This document shows positions 9,912 to 19,949 of a stretch of DNA of 53,896 nucleotides, in pieces. The first letter of the stretch is position 1. Every line of letters begins with the position of its first letter. Source of the stretch: Rhodobacteraceae bacterium WD3A24 (GTDB lineage: Bacteria > Pseudomonadota > Alphaproteobacteria > Rhodobacterales > Rhodobacteraceae); contig PUHN01000006.1 in assembly GCA_002967695.1 (NCBI GenBank), positions 1 through 53,896 of the forward strand, written 5' to 3'. Made by a program: the position numbers and the translations under genes. The notes under the pieces were generated by a model. That model had not been told where the DNA came from. It saw only the letters and a program-made list of their open reading frames with translations, and made no database searches.

Positions 9912-10958
9912 TCAGCGGCGCAACTGCCGGTCGCTCACATTCAGCCGCCCGCGCAATATCGGCGCGAGCGCCTCGGCGAGGGCGGGCTCGCGCGCTTGCA
10001 GCGCCTGCAGCTCGTCGAGCCGGTTCATCGCCACCAGTTCCAGCGCGTCGTCGCGCACCGCGCCGTCGGGCCCGCGCGGCAGGGCAGGAACGGGCTGGAC
10101 CAGCTCGGCGCGGGCCTCGGGGACGAGCCGGCGCAGCGCGGCCATATCCATATCCGTCTCGACAAAGGCATAGACCCCCACCCCGCGCGCCGGCAGCGGA
10201 AAGACCGCCAGCGCCACATCGCCCACATCGCCGCGGCCCGCCAGCGCGGCGCGCACGGCGGGGCCGTCGCGCTCCAGCCGGCTTTGCGTCCCCTCGCCGT
10301 CGGACCAGTGCATGAGCCGGCGCGTGACGAAATTGTAGGCCCGCTTACCCGTGGCACGCCACACCCGCGCCGGCAGCGACCGCCGCGCGGCGATGCGCGC
10401 CTCGGCAGGGGTGAGATGGGCGCGGGCGTAGCGACGCTTGAGCTTCATCAGGTGGCGCAGATCCTCATACGCCATGATGCGAAAGCGCCGGCCGCGCCAC
10501 CGATGGGTCGAGGCGATCTGAAAGTCGATCACCGCCGCGCGGCCGTCGGGCGTCATCAGCCAGTTCTGCGGTTTCGCCAGATCGTTATGGGTCACCCCGC
10601 GCCGGCGCATCTCGCGCAGCAGCCGGCGCGCGTCGCGATACCAGGCCGGATCATCGGGGCGGGCGAGCTGCAGCGGCGTGCCCGCCGTCCATGTCCGCAA
10701 GAGCCCCTCGCCATCGACCCGCACGAGCTCGGGCACGCCCTTGATCCCGGCGACGGCGCGCAGACCGCGTACCTCGCGCCGCGCCAGCGCCCAGGCCAGC
10801 GGCCGCGCCAGACGGGGCAGGCCGCTGAGCCGCCGCATCACCAGCTCGCGGCCGGGGTCGCCCTCGGCGTGGCCCGAGATCGTCTCGGAGAAGATGTCGC
10901 GCTTGTGCACCGTGACGGGCACGAAGCGGATCCGGGCCGGGTCCGTCGTATCGCTCAT
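9912..10958 (-). CDS. RIO/LPS-kinase-like protein with an acyl-ligase-like C-terminal segment
   Basis: Predicted small-molecule or protein kinase of unknown substrate. In the 348-residue product the kinase core shows HNDLAKPQNWL (His124, Asp126, Asn132: catalytic loop) and VIDFQIAS (Asp145; DFQ in place of DFG), as in RIO and lipopolysaccharide-core kinases. No clear glycine-rich loop is visible; Lys19 or Lys73 might serve ATP. Residues about 236-312 resemble the C-terminal lid domain of AMP-forming acyl-CoA ligases (VALAVFPLPARGVGVYAFVE, then LPRGPDGAVRDDAL), but the catalytic lysine of the usual GK(V/I) motif is Ala. I see this resemblance by motif only. Convergent with rluA, divergent from the peroxiredoxin gene. 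Confidence 0.75.
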   Translation of the reverse strand: MSDTTDPARIRFVPVTVHKRDIFSETISGHAEGDPGRELVMRRLSGLPRLARPLAWALARREVRGLRAVAGIKGVPELVRVDGEGLLRTWTAGTPLQLARPDDPAWYRDARRLLREMRRRGVTHNDLAKPQNWLMTPDGRAAVIDFQIASTHRWRGRRFRIMAYEDLRHLMKLKRRYARAHLTPAEARIAARRSLPARVWRATGKRAYNFVTRRLMHWSDGEGTQSRLERDGPAVRAALAGRGDVGDVALAVFPLPARGVGVYAFVETDMDMAALRRLVPEARAELVQPVPALPRGPDGAVRDDALELVAMNRLDELQALQAREPALAEALAPILRGRLNVSDRQLRR

Positions 10959-11178
10959 GGAGCCTAGCTACGGTTCCGCTGCCCGGCCCGCAAGCCGCAT
11001 CGGCAATCGCGGGCATTCGTCGGGAGTTAGCCCTTGCCGGCCGGGGTGTCATCGACGACATTTGCGGCAGAGTGTCGCCCCGGACCGGACCGCGCCGAGG
11101 CAGGGGTGCAACTCCGGCCGTCAGGGATTACATCACGACCGACAAGCATTCCAATCGCGGCATATGAGGAGATCCGCC

Positions 11179-11835
11179 ATGACCATCCGACTCAACGACA
11201 CCGCACCCGACTTCACAGCCGAGACCAGCCAGGGCACGATTAACTGGCATGAATGGATCGGCGACAACTACGCGATCCTGTTCTCGCACCCCAAGGATTT
11301 CACCCCCGTCTGCACCACCGAGTTCGGCGCCGTCGCCCAGCTCGCCGACGAGTTCGAGAAGCGCGGCACCAAGGTTGCCGGCATCTCGATCGACCCGGTG
11401 GAAGACCACAAGAAGTGGGTGGCCGATGTCGAGAAGGTCTCGGGCAAGAAGGTGACCTTTCCGATCATCGCCGACGAGGATCTCAAGGTCGCCAAGCTTT
11501 ACGACATGCTGCCCGGCGACGCCTATCTGCCCGACGGCCGCACGCCCAACGACACGGCGACGGTGCGCACTACCTTCATCATCGGCCCCGACAAGAAGGT
11601 CCGCCTCGCGCTGATCTACCCGATGTCGGTGGGCCGCAACTTCGACGAGATCCTGCGCGCGCTCGACGCGATCCGCCTGGCCGACGGCGCGCCCATCGCC
11701 ACGCCCGCCAACTGGAAGCCGGGCGAGGACGTGATCGTCGCGCTGTCGGTCTCGGACGAGGATGCCAAGGCCAGATTCGGCGATGTGAAGATGGAACTGC
11801 CCTATCTGCGCAAGATCAAGCAGCCCGCGAGCTGA
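11179..11835 (+). CDS. 1-Cys peroxiredoxin (Prx6 type)
   Basis: Thiol peroxidase reducing hydrogen peroxide and alkyl hydroperoxides in the cytoplasm. The 218-residue product has the peroxidatic Cys45 in PKDFTPVCTTE and the long C-terminal dimerisation/arm region typical of the Prx6/1-Cys class (ANWKPGEDVIV, ELPYLRKI). No second conserved resolving cysteine is seen. The ATG at 11179 has AGGAG at 11167-11171 and gives the family N-terminus; longer upstream reading is spurious. A single-gene unit ending in a strong terminator. Confidence 0.96.
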   Translation: MTIRLNDTAPDFTAETSQGTINWHEWIGDNYAILFSHPKDFTPVCTTEFGAVAQLADEFEKRGTKVAGISIDPVEDHKKWVADVEKVSGKKVTFPIIADEDLKVAKLYDMLPGDAYLPDGRTPNDTATVRTTFIIGPDKKVRLALIYPMSVGRNFDEILRALDAIRLADGAPIATPANWKPGEDVIVALSVSDEDAKARFGDVKMELPYLRKIKQPAS

Positions 11836-11856
11836 ACACGCGCCTGCCCGCAAGGC

Positions 11857-11891
11857 AAAACGCCCCGGCCTAATGGCCGGGGCGTTTGATT
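11857..11891. terminator. Bidirectional rho-independent terminator
   Basis: A 10-bp GC stem (CGCCCCGGCC / GGCCGGGGCG, loop TAAT, 11861-11884) is flanked by AAAA on the left and TTTGATTTT on the right, so it can terminate the peroxiredoxin transcript on the plus strand and pnp on the minus strand. Confidence 0.92.
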
Positions 11892-11919
11892 TTCGACAGG
11901 GCCGCGTCGCGGCGGGCGA

Positions 11920-14052
<2,133 letters not shown>

Positions 14053-14100
14053 CTCGTTTCCTAAGCTGGCCCGCGGACCCTCCGCCGGCCTGGTTCGCGT

Positions 14101-14117
14101 ACGGGCCGTATGCCCGT
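14101..14117 (-). promoter_or_regulatory. Hairpin in the pnp leader
   Basis: An ACGGGC/GCCCGT stem with a five-base loop lies about 50 bases upstream of the pnp start on the transcribed strand. In enterobacteria the pnp leader forms a duplex cut by RNase III and used for autoregulation; whether this short hairpin has such a role is inference. Confidence 0.35.
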
Positions 14118-14231
14118 GGCCCCGGTGCGGTTACGGTATGCCCGCTCCCGTGAGGCCCGGCGGGAGGGGCGGCGGATGCGGGCGCAAGCACGGCACGCTG
14201 TCGCCAGCATAACGGCATGGGCCCGTCTTCG

Positions 14232-14260
14232 AAAGAAAGACGCGCCCTCGAAGGGGCGCG
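14232..14260 (-). terminator. rpsO terminator upstream of pnp
   Basis: On the minus strand, a CGCGCCC/GGGCGCG stem (14241-14247 with 14254-14260) is followed by the T-rich run TCTTTCTTTC, 20 bases after the rpsO stop. This is a good rho-independent signal, probably partial, setting rpsO above pnp. Confidence 0.8.
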
Positions 14261-14279
14261 GCTTCTGCAGATCGGCGTG

Positions 14280-14549
14280 TCAGCGGCGGATGCCCAGCCG
14301 GCTGATGAGCGCCTTGTAGCGGCTTTCGTCGTTGCGCCGCAGATAGTCCAGCAACTTGCGCCGTTGGGCGACCAGCTTGAGCAGGCCGCGGCGCGAGTGG
14401 TTGTCCTTCTTGTGCGTCTTGAAATGCTCGGTCAGCGACGTGATGCGCTTGGTCAGGATCGCGACCTGCACCTCGGGCGAGCCGGTGTCGCCTTCCTTGG
14501 TCGCGAAATCCTTCATGATCTGCGATTTCTCTTCGACGGTGATCGACAT
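14280..14549 (-). CDS. rpsO: 30S ribosomal protein S15
   Basis: Primary binder of 16S rRNA helices 20-22 in the 30S subunit. The 89-residue product is full length and ends in [24 protein letters not shown]-type S15 sequence. AAAGGAG stands upstream of the ATG. Upstream neighbours usual elsewhere (truB, rbfA) are not present; the gene instead faces an RTX gene across a 301-base divergent spacer. Confidence 0.98.
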   Translation of the reverse strand: MSITVEEKSQIMKDFATKEGDTGSPEVQVAILTKRITSLTEHFKTHKKDNHSRRGLLKLVAQRRKLLDYLRRNDESRYKALISRLGIRR

Positions 14550-14722
14550 CGGGGGCTCCTTTTTGGTCCAGGGTGATGGCGCGAGCCGGGATGTCGTCCA
14601 GCAAGGCCCGTGGAGGTCGCACCGCCAATGCGGCGCTGCGCGGCGTATACGCCATCACGCCGCGGAAGGAAAGAGTCGATCGCGGGCCCGGCCCGTGGCC
14701 CGGCCCCGGCCCCGGCCGGGCA

Positions 14723-14806
14723 TTAACCACATGAGTCGATTCCCCCGCCCGCCATCTACTGGGCGGAAGAGCGATGTGATATAATAGGGTGTTGTCAGGT
14801 GGTTAA
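14723..14806. repeat. Inverted TTAACCAC repeats flanking the RTX promoter (CtrA-like half-sites)
   Basis: Arms TTAACCACATGA (14723-14734) and TCAGGTGGTTAA (14795-14806) match in inverted orientation at 11 of 12 bases and bracket the -10 element. TTAACC resembles a half-site of the alphaproteobacterial response regulator CtrA; the full TTAA-N7-TTAA spacing is not present, so the regulator assignment is tentative. Confidence 0.5.
14777..14785 (+). promoter_or_regulatory. Extended -10 promoter of the RTX gene
   Basis: TGATATAAT is a consensus extended -10 (TGN-TATAAT), about 66 bases before the RTX ATG, in otherwise GC-rich sequence. At 17-bp spacing the -35 position reads TACTGG, a poor match, consistent with an extended -10 promoter that may need an activator. 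Confidence 0.65.
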
Positions 14807-14850
14807 CGCGCGCCGGCCGCAGGGCCTCGGCAGCGCGCGGGAGGGGTGAG

Positions 14851-15915
14851 ATGTGGATGTTCGCGGGAATGGTCGGCCTGCTTCTGGCCGGCGGGGTTGC
14901 CGACGCGGTGATCCGGCCGCCTGTCGGCGACGACGACACTGGAGACGATGCCGCTCCCGATGATGGCGACGGGGGCCAGGGCGACGACATGCAGCGCGAT
15001 CTTCCCGGCGCGGAGGGCGCGGAGGATGTCGGCGGCGACTACGACCGCGAATCCGAGTCGCGCTGGCTTCTTCTCGATCCGTGGGACGATTACGAGCGCG
15101 TCGACTACGACGATGGCAACGGACCCCACAGCACCGACTCGCCGGACCCCGTCGCGGATGTCATGCGCGAAGGCGGCGCGGGCGACGAGCGGCTCGCCGC
15201 CGGCGCGGGCGATGACACGCTTTTCGGCCACGGGGGCGCGGATACGCTCATCGGCGGTGCGGGTGACGACGCCATCCACGGCGGCTCGGGCGAGGATGTC
15301 GGCGAGGGCGGCGCAGGGGCTGACACGCTCGCTGGCGACGACGGCAATGACACCTTGCGCGGCCATACCGGTGGCGATCACCTCTCGGGCGGGGCGGGCG
15401 ACGACGGGCTCCTGGGCGGCTCCGGGGCGGATGCGCTTGCCGGCAGCGGGGGCGATGACACGCTCGCCGGCGGCTATGACAACGACACACTCGGGGGCGG
15501 GGCGGGCGACGACCTGCTCAGGGGCGGCCGGGGCGATGACGTGCTGATCGGGGTCGAGCCCGACAGCGCCGGGGCGGACACGCTCAATGGCGGGGCGGGC
15601 GATGATCGTCTGACGCTGGGCGCCGGCGATACCGGCCATGGCGGCGCGGGCGAGGACGTTTTCGCCCTTGGCGGCGGCGCCGGTTCTGACGCCGTCCCGG
15701 TCATCGAGGACTACACCGCCGGCGAGGACCGGATCATCCTGGCCTATGATAGCGCTGCCCACCCGGACCCGAGTGTGACGGTGGCCCCCGATCCGGCCAA
15801 TCCCGACGACATTCTGGTGATGCTCGACGGTGCCGTTCTCGGTGCCGTGGCCGGCGGCGCGGGGCTGACCGCCGGCGAGATCGAGCTTGTCCCGCAGGCC
15901 GGACCGGCAACATGA
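14851..15915 (+). CDS. RTX-type calcium-binding repeat protein with an N-terminal membrane segment
   Basis: Acidic, glycine/aspartate-rich 354-residue protein, predicted extracytoplasmic and calcium-binding. Residues 1-20 form a hydrophobic segment that could anchor it or act as a signal; an acidic linker follows to about 105. Residues about 107-275 contain roughly fifteen copies of the GGxGxDxLx nonapeptide that builds calcium-filled parallel beta rolls. A C-terminal beta-rich domain (VIEDYTAGEDRIILAY onward) resembles the tail of type I-secreted RTX proteins, but no transporter genes are nearby. GGGAGGGG precedes the ATG. Function is unknown; surface adhesion, biofilm or nutrient roles are only family-level possibilities. 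Confidence 0.9.
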   Translation: MWMFAGMVGLLLAGGVADAVIRPPVGDDDTGDDAAPDDGDGGQGDDMQRDLPGAEGAEDVGGDYDRESESRWLLLDPWDDYERVDYDDGNGPHSTDSPDPVADVMREGGAGDERLAAGAGDDTLFGHGGADTLIGGAGDDAIHGGSGEDVGEGGAGADTLAGDDGNDTLRGHTGGDHLSGGAGDDGLLGGSGADALAGSGGDDTLAGGYDNDTLGGGAGDDLLRGGRGDDVLIGVEPDSAGADTLNGGAGDDRLTLGAGDTGHGGAGEDVFALGGGAGSDAVPVIEDYTAGEDRIILAYDSAAHPDPSVTVAPDPANPDDILVMLDGAVLGAVAGGAGLTAGEIELVPQAGPAT

Positions 15916-15998
15916 TGCCCGTCTCGGGGCCGATCACCGGAGGGTGACTTGCCATGACGGCCACCGGCACGACAGGTTCGTGGCAGGAGGTGCATGCC

Positions 15999-16673
15999 AT
16001 GCCGATTCTCGGACCCAGACTCAAGATCGTCCTGCTTTCGGCGCTAATCGTTGCAGGCGCGGCCTCGCAGGATCTCGCCAGCGCCCAAACCACGGGCGGC
16101 GAGCCAGCTACCGCGATCCTCGCCGGCGGATGCTTCTGGTGCGTGGAGGCCGATTTCGAGCGCGTGCGCGGCGTGAGCGAGGCGGTTTCTGGCTTTACCG
16201 GCGGATCGGTGGAAAACCCTGGCTATGACGAGGTCGCCGGGGGCGGCACCGGCCATCGCGAGGCCGTGCGCATCACCTACGACCCGGACGTGGTCAGCTA
16301 TTCGCAGATCGTCCATCTGTTCTTCCGCTCCATCGACCCGCTCGATGCGGGCGGGCAGTTCTGCGATCGCGGGCATCAGTACAGCACAGCCATCTACGCC
16401 CTGACCCCGCGGCAGCGCGAGGCCGCCGAGGCGGCGCGGGCCGCCGCCGCTGCGGAGCTGGGCGAAGACATCGTCACGCCCATCGAGGATGCCCAGCCCT
16501 TCTACGAGGCGGGCGGCTATCACCAGGATTATCATCGCAGCGGCGATATCGTGCTGACCCGCTTCGGCCCGCGGAGCAAGGCCTCCGCCTACCGCCTCTA
16601 CCGCGACTCCTGCGGCCGAGACGCGCGGGTGCGCGAATTGTGGGGCGACGACGCCCCCTTTGCCGATCACTGA
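15999..16673 (+). CDS. msrA: Exported peptide methionine (S)-S-oxide reductase MsrA
   Basis: Reduces the S epimer of methionine sulfoxide. The 224-residue product shows the MsrA signature GGCFWCVEADFE (catalytic Cys45, with Cys48 close by), GHREAVRITYDP, and DRGHQYSTAIY. Unlike typical cytoplasmic MsrA it begins with an apparent Sec signal (hydrophobic core about 8-21, ending ASAQ), so it should act in the periplasm. Start choice: the ATG at 15999 has GGAGG eight bases upstream and places the signal at the N-terminus; an in-frame ATG at 15954, also with GGAGGG, would add 15 residues. Convergent with rbsK, five bases apart. Confidence 0.93.
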   Translation: MPILGPRLKIVLLSALIVAGAASQDLASAQTTGGEPATAILAGGCFWCVEADFERVRGVSEAVSGFTGGSVENPGYDEVAGGGTGHREAVRITYDPDVVSYSQIVHLFFRSIDPLDAGGQFCDRGHQYSTAIYALTPRQREAAEAARAAAAAELGEDIVTPIEDAQPFYEAGGYHQDYHRSGDIVLTRFGPRSKASAYRLYRDSCGRDARVRELWGDDAPFADH

Positions 16674-16678
16674 TCATC

Positions 16679-17557
16679 TCAGCCCTGGGCGGCGAGAAAC
16701 GCGACAACTTCGGCGCGGTCGGGATTCGCGCCGGCCGTGCCGGGCCGCGTGACCTGTATGGCCGCGGCGGCCGCGGCCATGCGCATCGCCTCCTGCGGGG
16801 CCAGTCCCGCATCAAGAACCGCGGCCAGCGTGCCCGCGAAACAGTCGCCCGCGCCGGTGGTGTCCACCGGAGCCACGCGAAACGCCGGCGCGACGATCTG
16901 ATCCGCCCCGGCCGCGATCCACTGGGCCCCCTGGCTGCCGCGCGTCACCACGACCGCCGCGACCGGCAGCGCCTCCAGCGGCCGGCCCAGCGCGGTGGAG
17001 AGCATCTCGGCCTCGACGGCGTTGAGCACCAGCGTGGTGACATGAGGCAGGACCGTCTCGACCGCCGCCGCCTCGAACGGGGCGGCCGAATAGATCACGC
17101 GCATCCCCGCGGCGTGCGCCCGCCGTGCGGCGGCGAGCTGGCCGGAGGTCTCGTTCTGCAGCAGCAGCGTGTCGCCCGCTTCCGCGGCGCCCAGCGCCGC
17201 CTCCACAGCAGCCTCGTCGAGCATCGCATTGGCCCCGGCATGGATCACGATCGCGTTCTCGCCCGCCGGATCGACGCAGATCATCGCGTGGCCGGTCGGG
17301 GCGTCGAGCTCGGCCACATGGATGACGTCCACGCCATAGGCGGCGAGCTCCCCGCGCGCCCACTGACCGTCTGTGCCCACCGCTCCGATGTGATGCACCC
17401 GCGCGCCCGCGCGCGCCGCGGCGACGGACTGGTTGGCCCCCTTGCCGCCCAGGCCGCGGCTGTAGCTCCCGGCCGCGAGCGTCTCGCCCGGCCGAGGCAG
17501 GTGATCCACGTGATGGATGTGGTCGATATTGATGGAGCCCAGGGTCCAGACCGTCAT
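16679..17557 (-). CDS. rbsK: Ribokinase (PfkB family)
   Basis: Phosphorylates ribose, or a related sugar, with ATP. The 292-residue product has the PfkB signatures GLGGKGANQSVAAARAG near the N-terminus and VDTTGAGDCFAGTLA near the C-terminus, the latter with the catalytic Asp. Ribokinase-like SINIDHIHHVDHLPRPGET at the start supports a carbohydrate kinase of the RbsK group, but no ribose transporter or other pentose gene is adjacent, so the substrate is not certain. It begins four bases after the maeB stop and is probably co-transcribed with it. Confidence 0.88.
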   Translation of the reverse strand: MTVWTLGSINIDHIHHVDHLPRPGETLAAGSYSRGLGGKGANQSVAAARAGARVHHIGAVGTDGQWARGELAAYGVDVIHVAELDAPTGHAMICVDPAGENAIVIHAGANAMLDEAAVEAALGAAEAGDTLLLQNETSGQLAAARRAHAAGMRVIYSAAPFEAAAVETVLPHVTTLVLNAVEAEMLSTALGRPLEALPVAAVVVTRGSQGAQWIAAGADQIVAPAFRVAPVDTTGAGDCFAGTLAAVLDAGLAPQEAMRMAAAAAAIQVTRPGTAGANPDRAEVVAFLAAQG

Positions 17558-17561
17558 CGCC

Positions 17562-19820
17562 CTACCTTACGTCGCAGGCCGCCATGACCGCCATGTTGAG
17601 GATATCGTTCACGCTCGACCCCGTCGAGCAGATCTGCACCGGCTTGGGCAGCCCTCTCAGGATCGGGCCGATGACGGTCGCCCCGGCCATCTCCTGCATC
17701 AGCTTGACCGATATCGAGGCCGAGTGCCGTGCCGGGACCACCAGAATGTTCGCCGGCGCGTTCAGCCGGCTAAAGGGATAGTGCCGCGCCGCCGCGGGGT
17801 TGAGCGCGACATCGACGGTCATCTCGCCCTCGTATTCGAAATCCACCCCGATCTCGTCGAGCACATCGGGCGCGCGGTGCATCTTGTCGGCGCGTTCGGA
17901 GACGGGATAGCCGAAGGTCGAAAAGCTCACGAAGGCCACGCGCGGCTCCATCCCCAGATGCCGGGCAACGCCGGCCGAGCGCTGCGCGATATGGGCCAGA
18001 TCGTGCTCGTCGGGCCATTCATGCACCAGCGTATCGGCGATCAGGATGATCCGCCCGCGATGCAAAAGCGCCGTGACTCCCACCGCACCCGAGGCGGCGG
18101 TGGCATCGAAGACGTGGTTGACCAGCCCCAGTGCCTGCGCCGATTTGCGCGTCGCCCCGGTGACCATCGCATCGCCGTGGCCGTGCGCGAGCATCAGCGC
18201 GGCAAAGACATGGCGGTTGCGCGATGCGAGGCGGTGAACATCCTTGAAGTCATGCCCGCGCCGCTGGAGCCGGGAATAGAGAAGCTCCTTGTAGCTCTCC
18301 AGATGGCGCGTCGTGGCGGCGTTGACGACCTCCAGTTCGCGGACGGCATCGCCGAGCCCGGTGGCTTCGAGCTTGTCGCGCACATCGTCCTCGCGGCCGA
18401 CCACCAGCGCCCGGCCCAGCCCGGCGCGCTGATACGAGACCGCCGCGCGCAACACCCGCACATCGTCACCCTCGGCAAAGATCATCCGCGCCTGCGCCTT
18501 GCGCGCGCGGGCGTGGATGCCCTGCAGGATGTTGGCGGTCGGATCCATCCGCGCCTTGAGCGCGAGCTCGTAGGCGTCCATGTCGATGATCGGCTTGCGG
18601 GCGGCGCCGGTATCCATGCCCGCCCGCGCCACCGCCGGCGGCACCCGGAAAATCAGCCGCGGGTCGAACGGGGTGGGGATGATGTAGTCGCGCCCGAAGG
18701 CGAGCTTGCGGCCATAGGCCAGCGCGACCTCGTCGGGCACGTCCTCGCGCGCGAGCGCCGCGAGCGCCTCGGCGCAGGCGATCTTCATCGCGTCGTTGAT
18801 GGCGCGCGCCTGAATGTCCAGCGCGCCGCGAAACAGATAGGGAAATCCCAAGACATTGTTGACCTGATTGGGATAGTCCGACCGGCCCGTGGCCACGATC
18901 GCGTCGGGGCGCACCTCATGCGCATCCTCGGGCGTGATTTCCGGGTCGGGGTTGGCCATGGCGAAGATCACCGGATTGTCGGCCATCGCGGCGACCATCT
19001 CCTGCGTGACCGCCCCCTTGACCGAGACGCCGAGAAACACGTCGGCGCCCGCCATCGCCTGTTCGAGCGTGCGCAGATCGGTATCGGCGGCATGGGCCGA
19101 CTTCCACTGGTTCATCCCCTCGGTGCGGCCCTTGTAGATCACGCCCTTGGTATCGCACAGGATGCAGTTGTCCTGCGCCGCGCCCATGGCCTTGAGCAGG
19201 TCGAGACAGGCGATTCCCGCCGCGCCGGCACCGTTGACGACGATGCGGCAATCCTCGATCCGCTTGCCCGACAGCTCCAGCGCGTTGATCATCCCCGCCG
19301 CGCAGATCACCGCCGTTCCGTGCTGGTCGTCATGGAAGACGGGGATGTCCATTTCTTCCTTCAGACGGCTCTCAATGACAAAGCATTCGGGCGCCTTGAT
19401 GTCTTCGAGATTGACGCCGCCGAAACTCGGGCCCATGAGTTTCACGGCGCTGACGATGGCATCGACATCCTCGCTGTCGAGTTCGATGTCGATGGCGTTG
19501 ATATCGGCGAAACGCTTGAACAGCACCGCCTTGCCCTCCATCACCGGCTTGGAGGCCAGCCCACCCAGATTGCCCAGCCCGAGAATGGCCGAGCCGTTGG
19601 AGACCACGGCGACGAGATTGCCCTTGGCGGTGTAGTCATAGGCAAGCTGCGGCGTCTCGGCGATCGCCTCGACCGGAACGGCAACGCCGGGAGAATAGGC
19701 CAGGCTCAGATCGCGCTGCGTGGCCATGGGCGTGGAGGCCACGATCTCCAGCTTGCCGGGGTTGGGCTCAAAGTGATAGGCGAGCGCCTCCTCGGGCGTG
19801 AATTGCGGACGGTTCGACAT
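17562..19820 (-). CDS. maeB: NADP-dependent malic enzyme with phosphotransacetylase-like C-terminus (MaeB type)
   Basis: Oxidatively decarboxylates malate to pyruvate, giving NADPH. The 752-residue product has the malic domain (about 1-180, with YSPGVAVPV and the metal site VFHDDQHGTAVI), the NAD(P)-binding domain (VNGAGAAGIACLDLL), and a C-terminal phosphotransacetylase-like domain (about 430-752) that in this class is regulatory, binding acetyl-CoA, rather than catalytic. The ATG at 19820 follows AGGAGG; the frame remains open upstream to 21743, but that stretch is antisense to mutS and is not part of the gene. Followed by rbsK. Confidence 0.97.
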   Translation of the reverse strand: MSNRPQFTPEEALAYHFEPNPGKLEIVASTPMATQRDLSLAYSPGVAVPVEAIAETPQLAYDYTAKGNLVAVVSNGSAILGLGNLGGLASKPVMEGKAVLFKRFADINAIDIELDSEDVDAIVSAVKLMGPSFGGVNLEDIKAPECFVIESRLKEEMDIPVFHDDQHGTAVICAAGMINALELSGKRIEDCRIVVNGAGAAGIACLDLLKAMGAAQDNCILCDTKGVIYKGRTEGMNQWKSAHAADTDLRTLEQAMAGADVFLGVSVKGAVTQEMVAAMADNPVIFAMANPDPEITPEDAHEVRPDAIVATGRSDYPNQVNNVLGFPYLFRGALDIQARAINDAMKIACAEALAALAREDVPDEVALAYGRKLAFGRDYIIPTPFDPRLIFRVPPAVARAGMDTGAARKPIIDMDAYELALKARMDPTANILQGIHARARKAQARMIFAEGDDVRVLRAAVSYQRAGLGRALVVGREDDVRDKLEATGLGDAVRELEVVNAATTRHLESYKELLYSRLQRRGHDFKDVHRLASRNRHVFAALMLAHGHGDAMVTGATRKSAQALGLVNHVFDATAASGAVGVTALLHRGRIILIADTLVHEWPDEHDLAHIAQRSAGVARHLGMEPRVAFVSFSTFGYPVSERADKMHRAPDVLDEIGVDFEYEGEMTVDVALNPAAARHYPFSRLNAPANILVVPARHSASISVKLMQEMAGATVIGPILRGLPKPVQICSTGSSVNDILNMAVMAACDVR

Positions 19821-19949
19821 GGGCGGCCTCCTCCTGCGCTCGATCCGGTTTAGCGCGCCGCTTGCGACCGAACAACAGGGCCGTCTTTGCCGCTTTCCCG
19901 CGGGCGGGGGCTTTTGTAGGGTCCGACCCGGACAGCCAGGGAGGACAGC

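Larger units (their letters stand above)
14550..14850. promoter_or_regulatory. Divergent rpsO/RTX spacer rich in inverted repeats
   Basis: This 301-base gene-free region holds the promoters of both neighbours. It contains a perfect palindrome GGCGTATACGCC (14642-14653) that overlaps an alternative CGCGGCG/CGCCGCG pairing (14638-14644 with 14658-14664). Next is a GGCCCC-like tandem tract whose ends pair as GCCCGGCC/GGCCGGGC (14698-14705 with 14714-14721), then the RTX promoter and its flanking inverted repeats. The first structures lie in the rpsO 5' leader and could matter for S15 autoregulation, which is known in other bacteria but not shown here. Confidence 0.5.

Noticed and set aside
14053-14279. 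tRNA gene in the pnp leader
   Set aside because: A GGTTCGCG stretch resembles a T-loop, but no cloverleaf can be built around it.
17517-19853. 778-codon open plus-strand frame opposite maeB
   Set aside because: High-GC codon bias keeps the antisense frame free of stops; the composition (His/Arg/Asp/Gly-rich) is typical of such shadows and the opposite strand is a clear malic enzyme.
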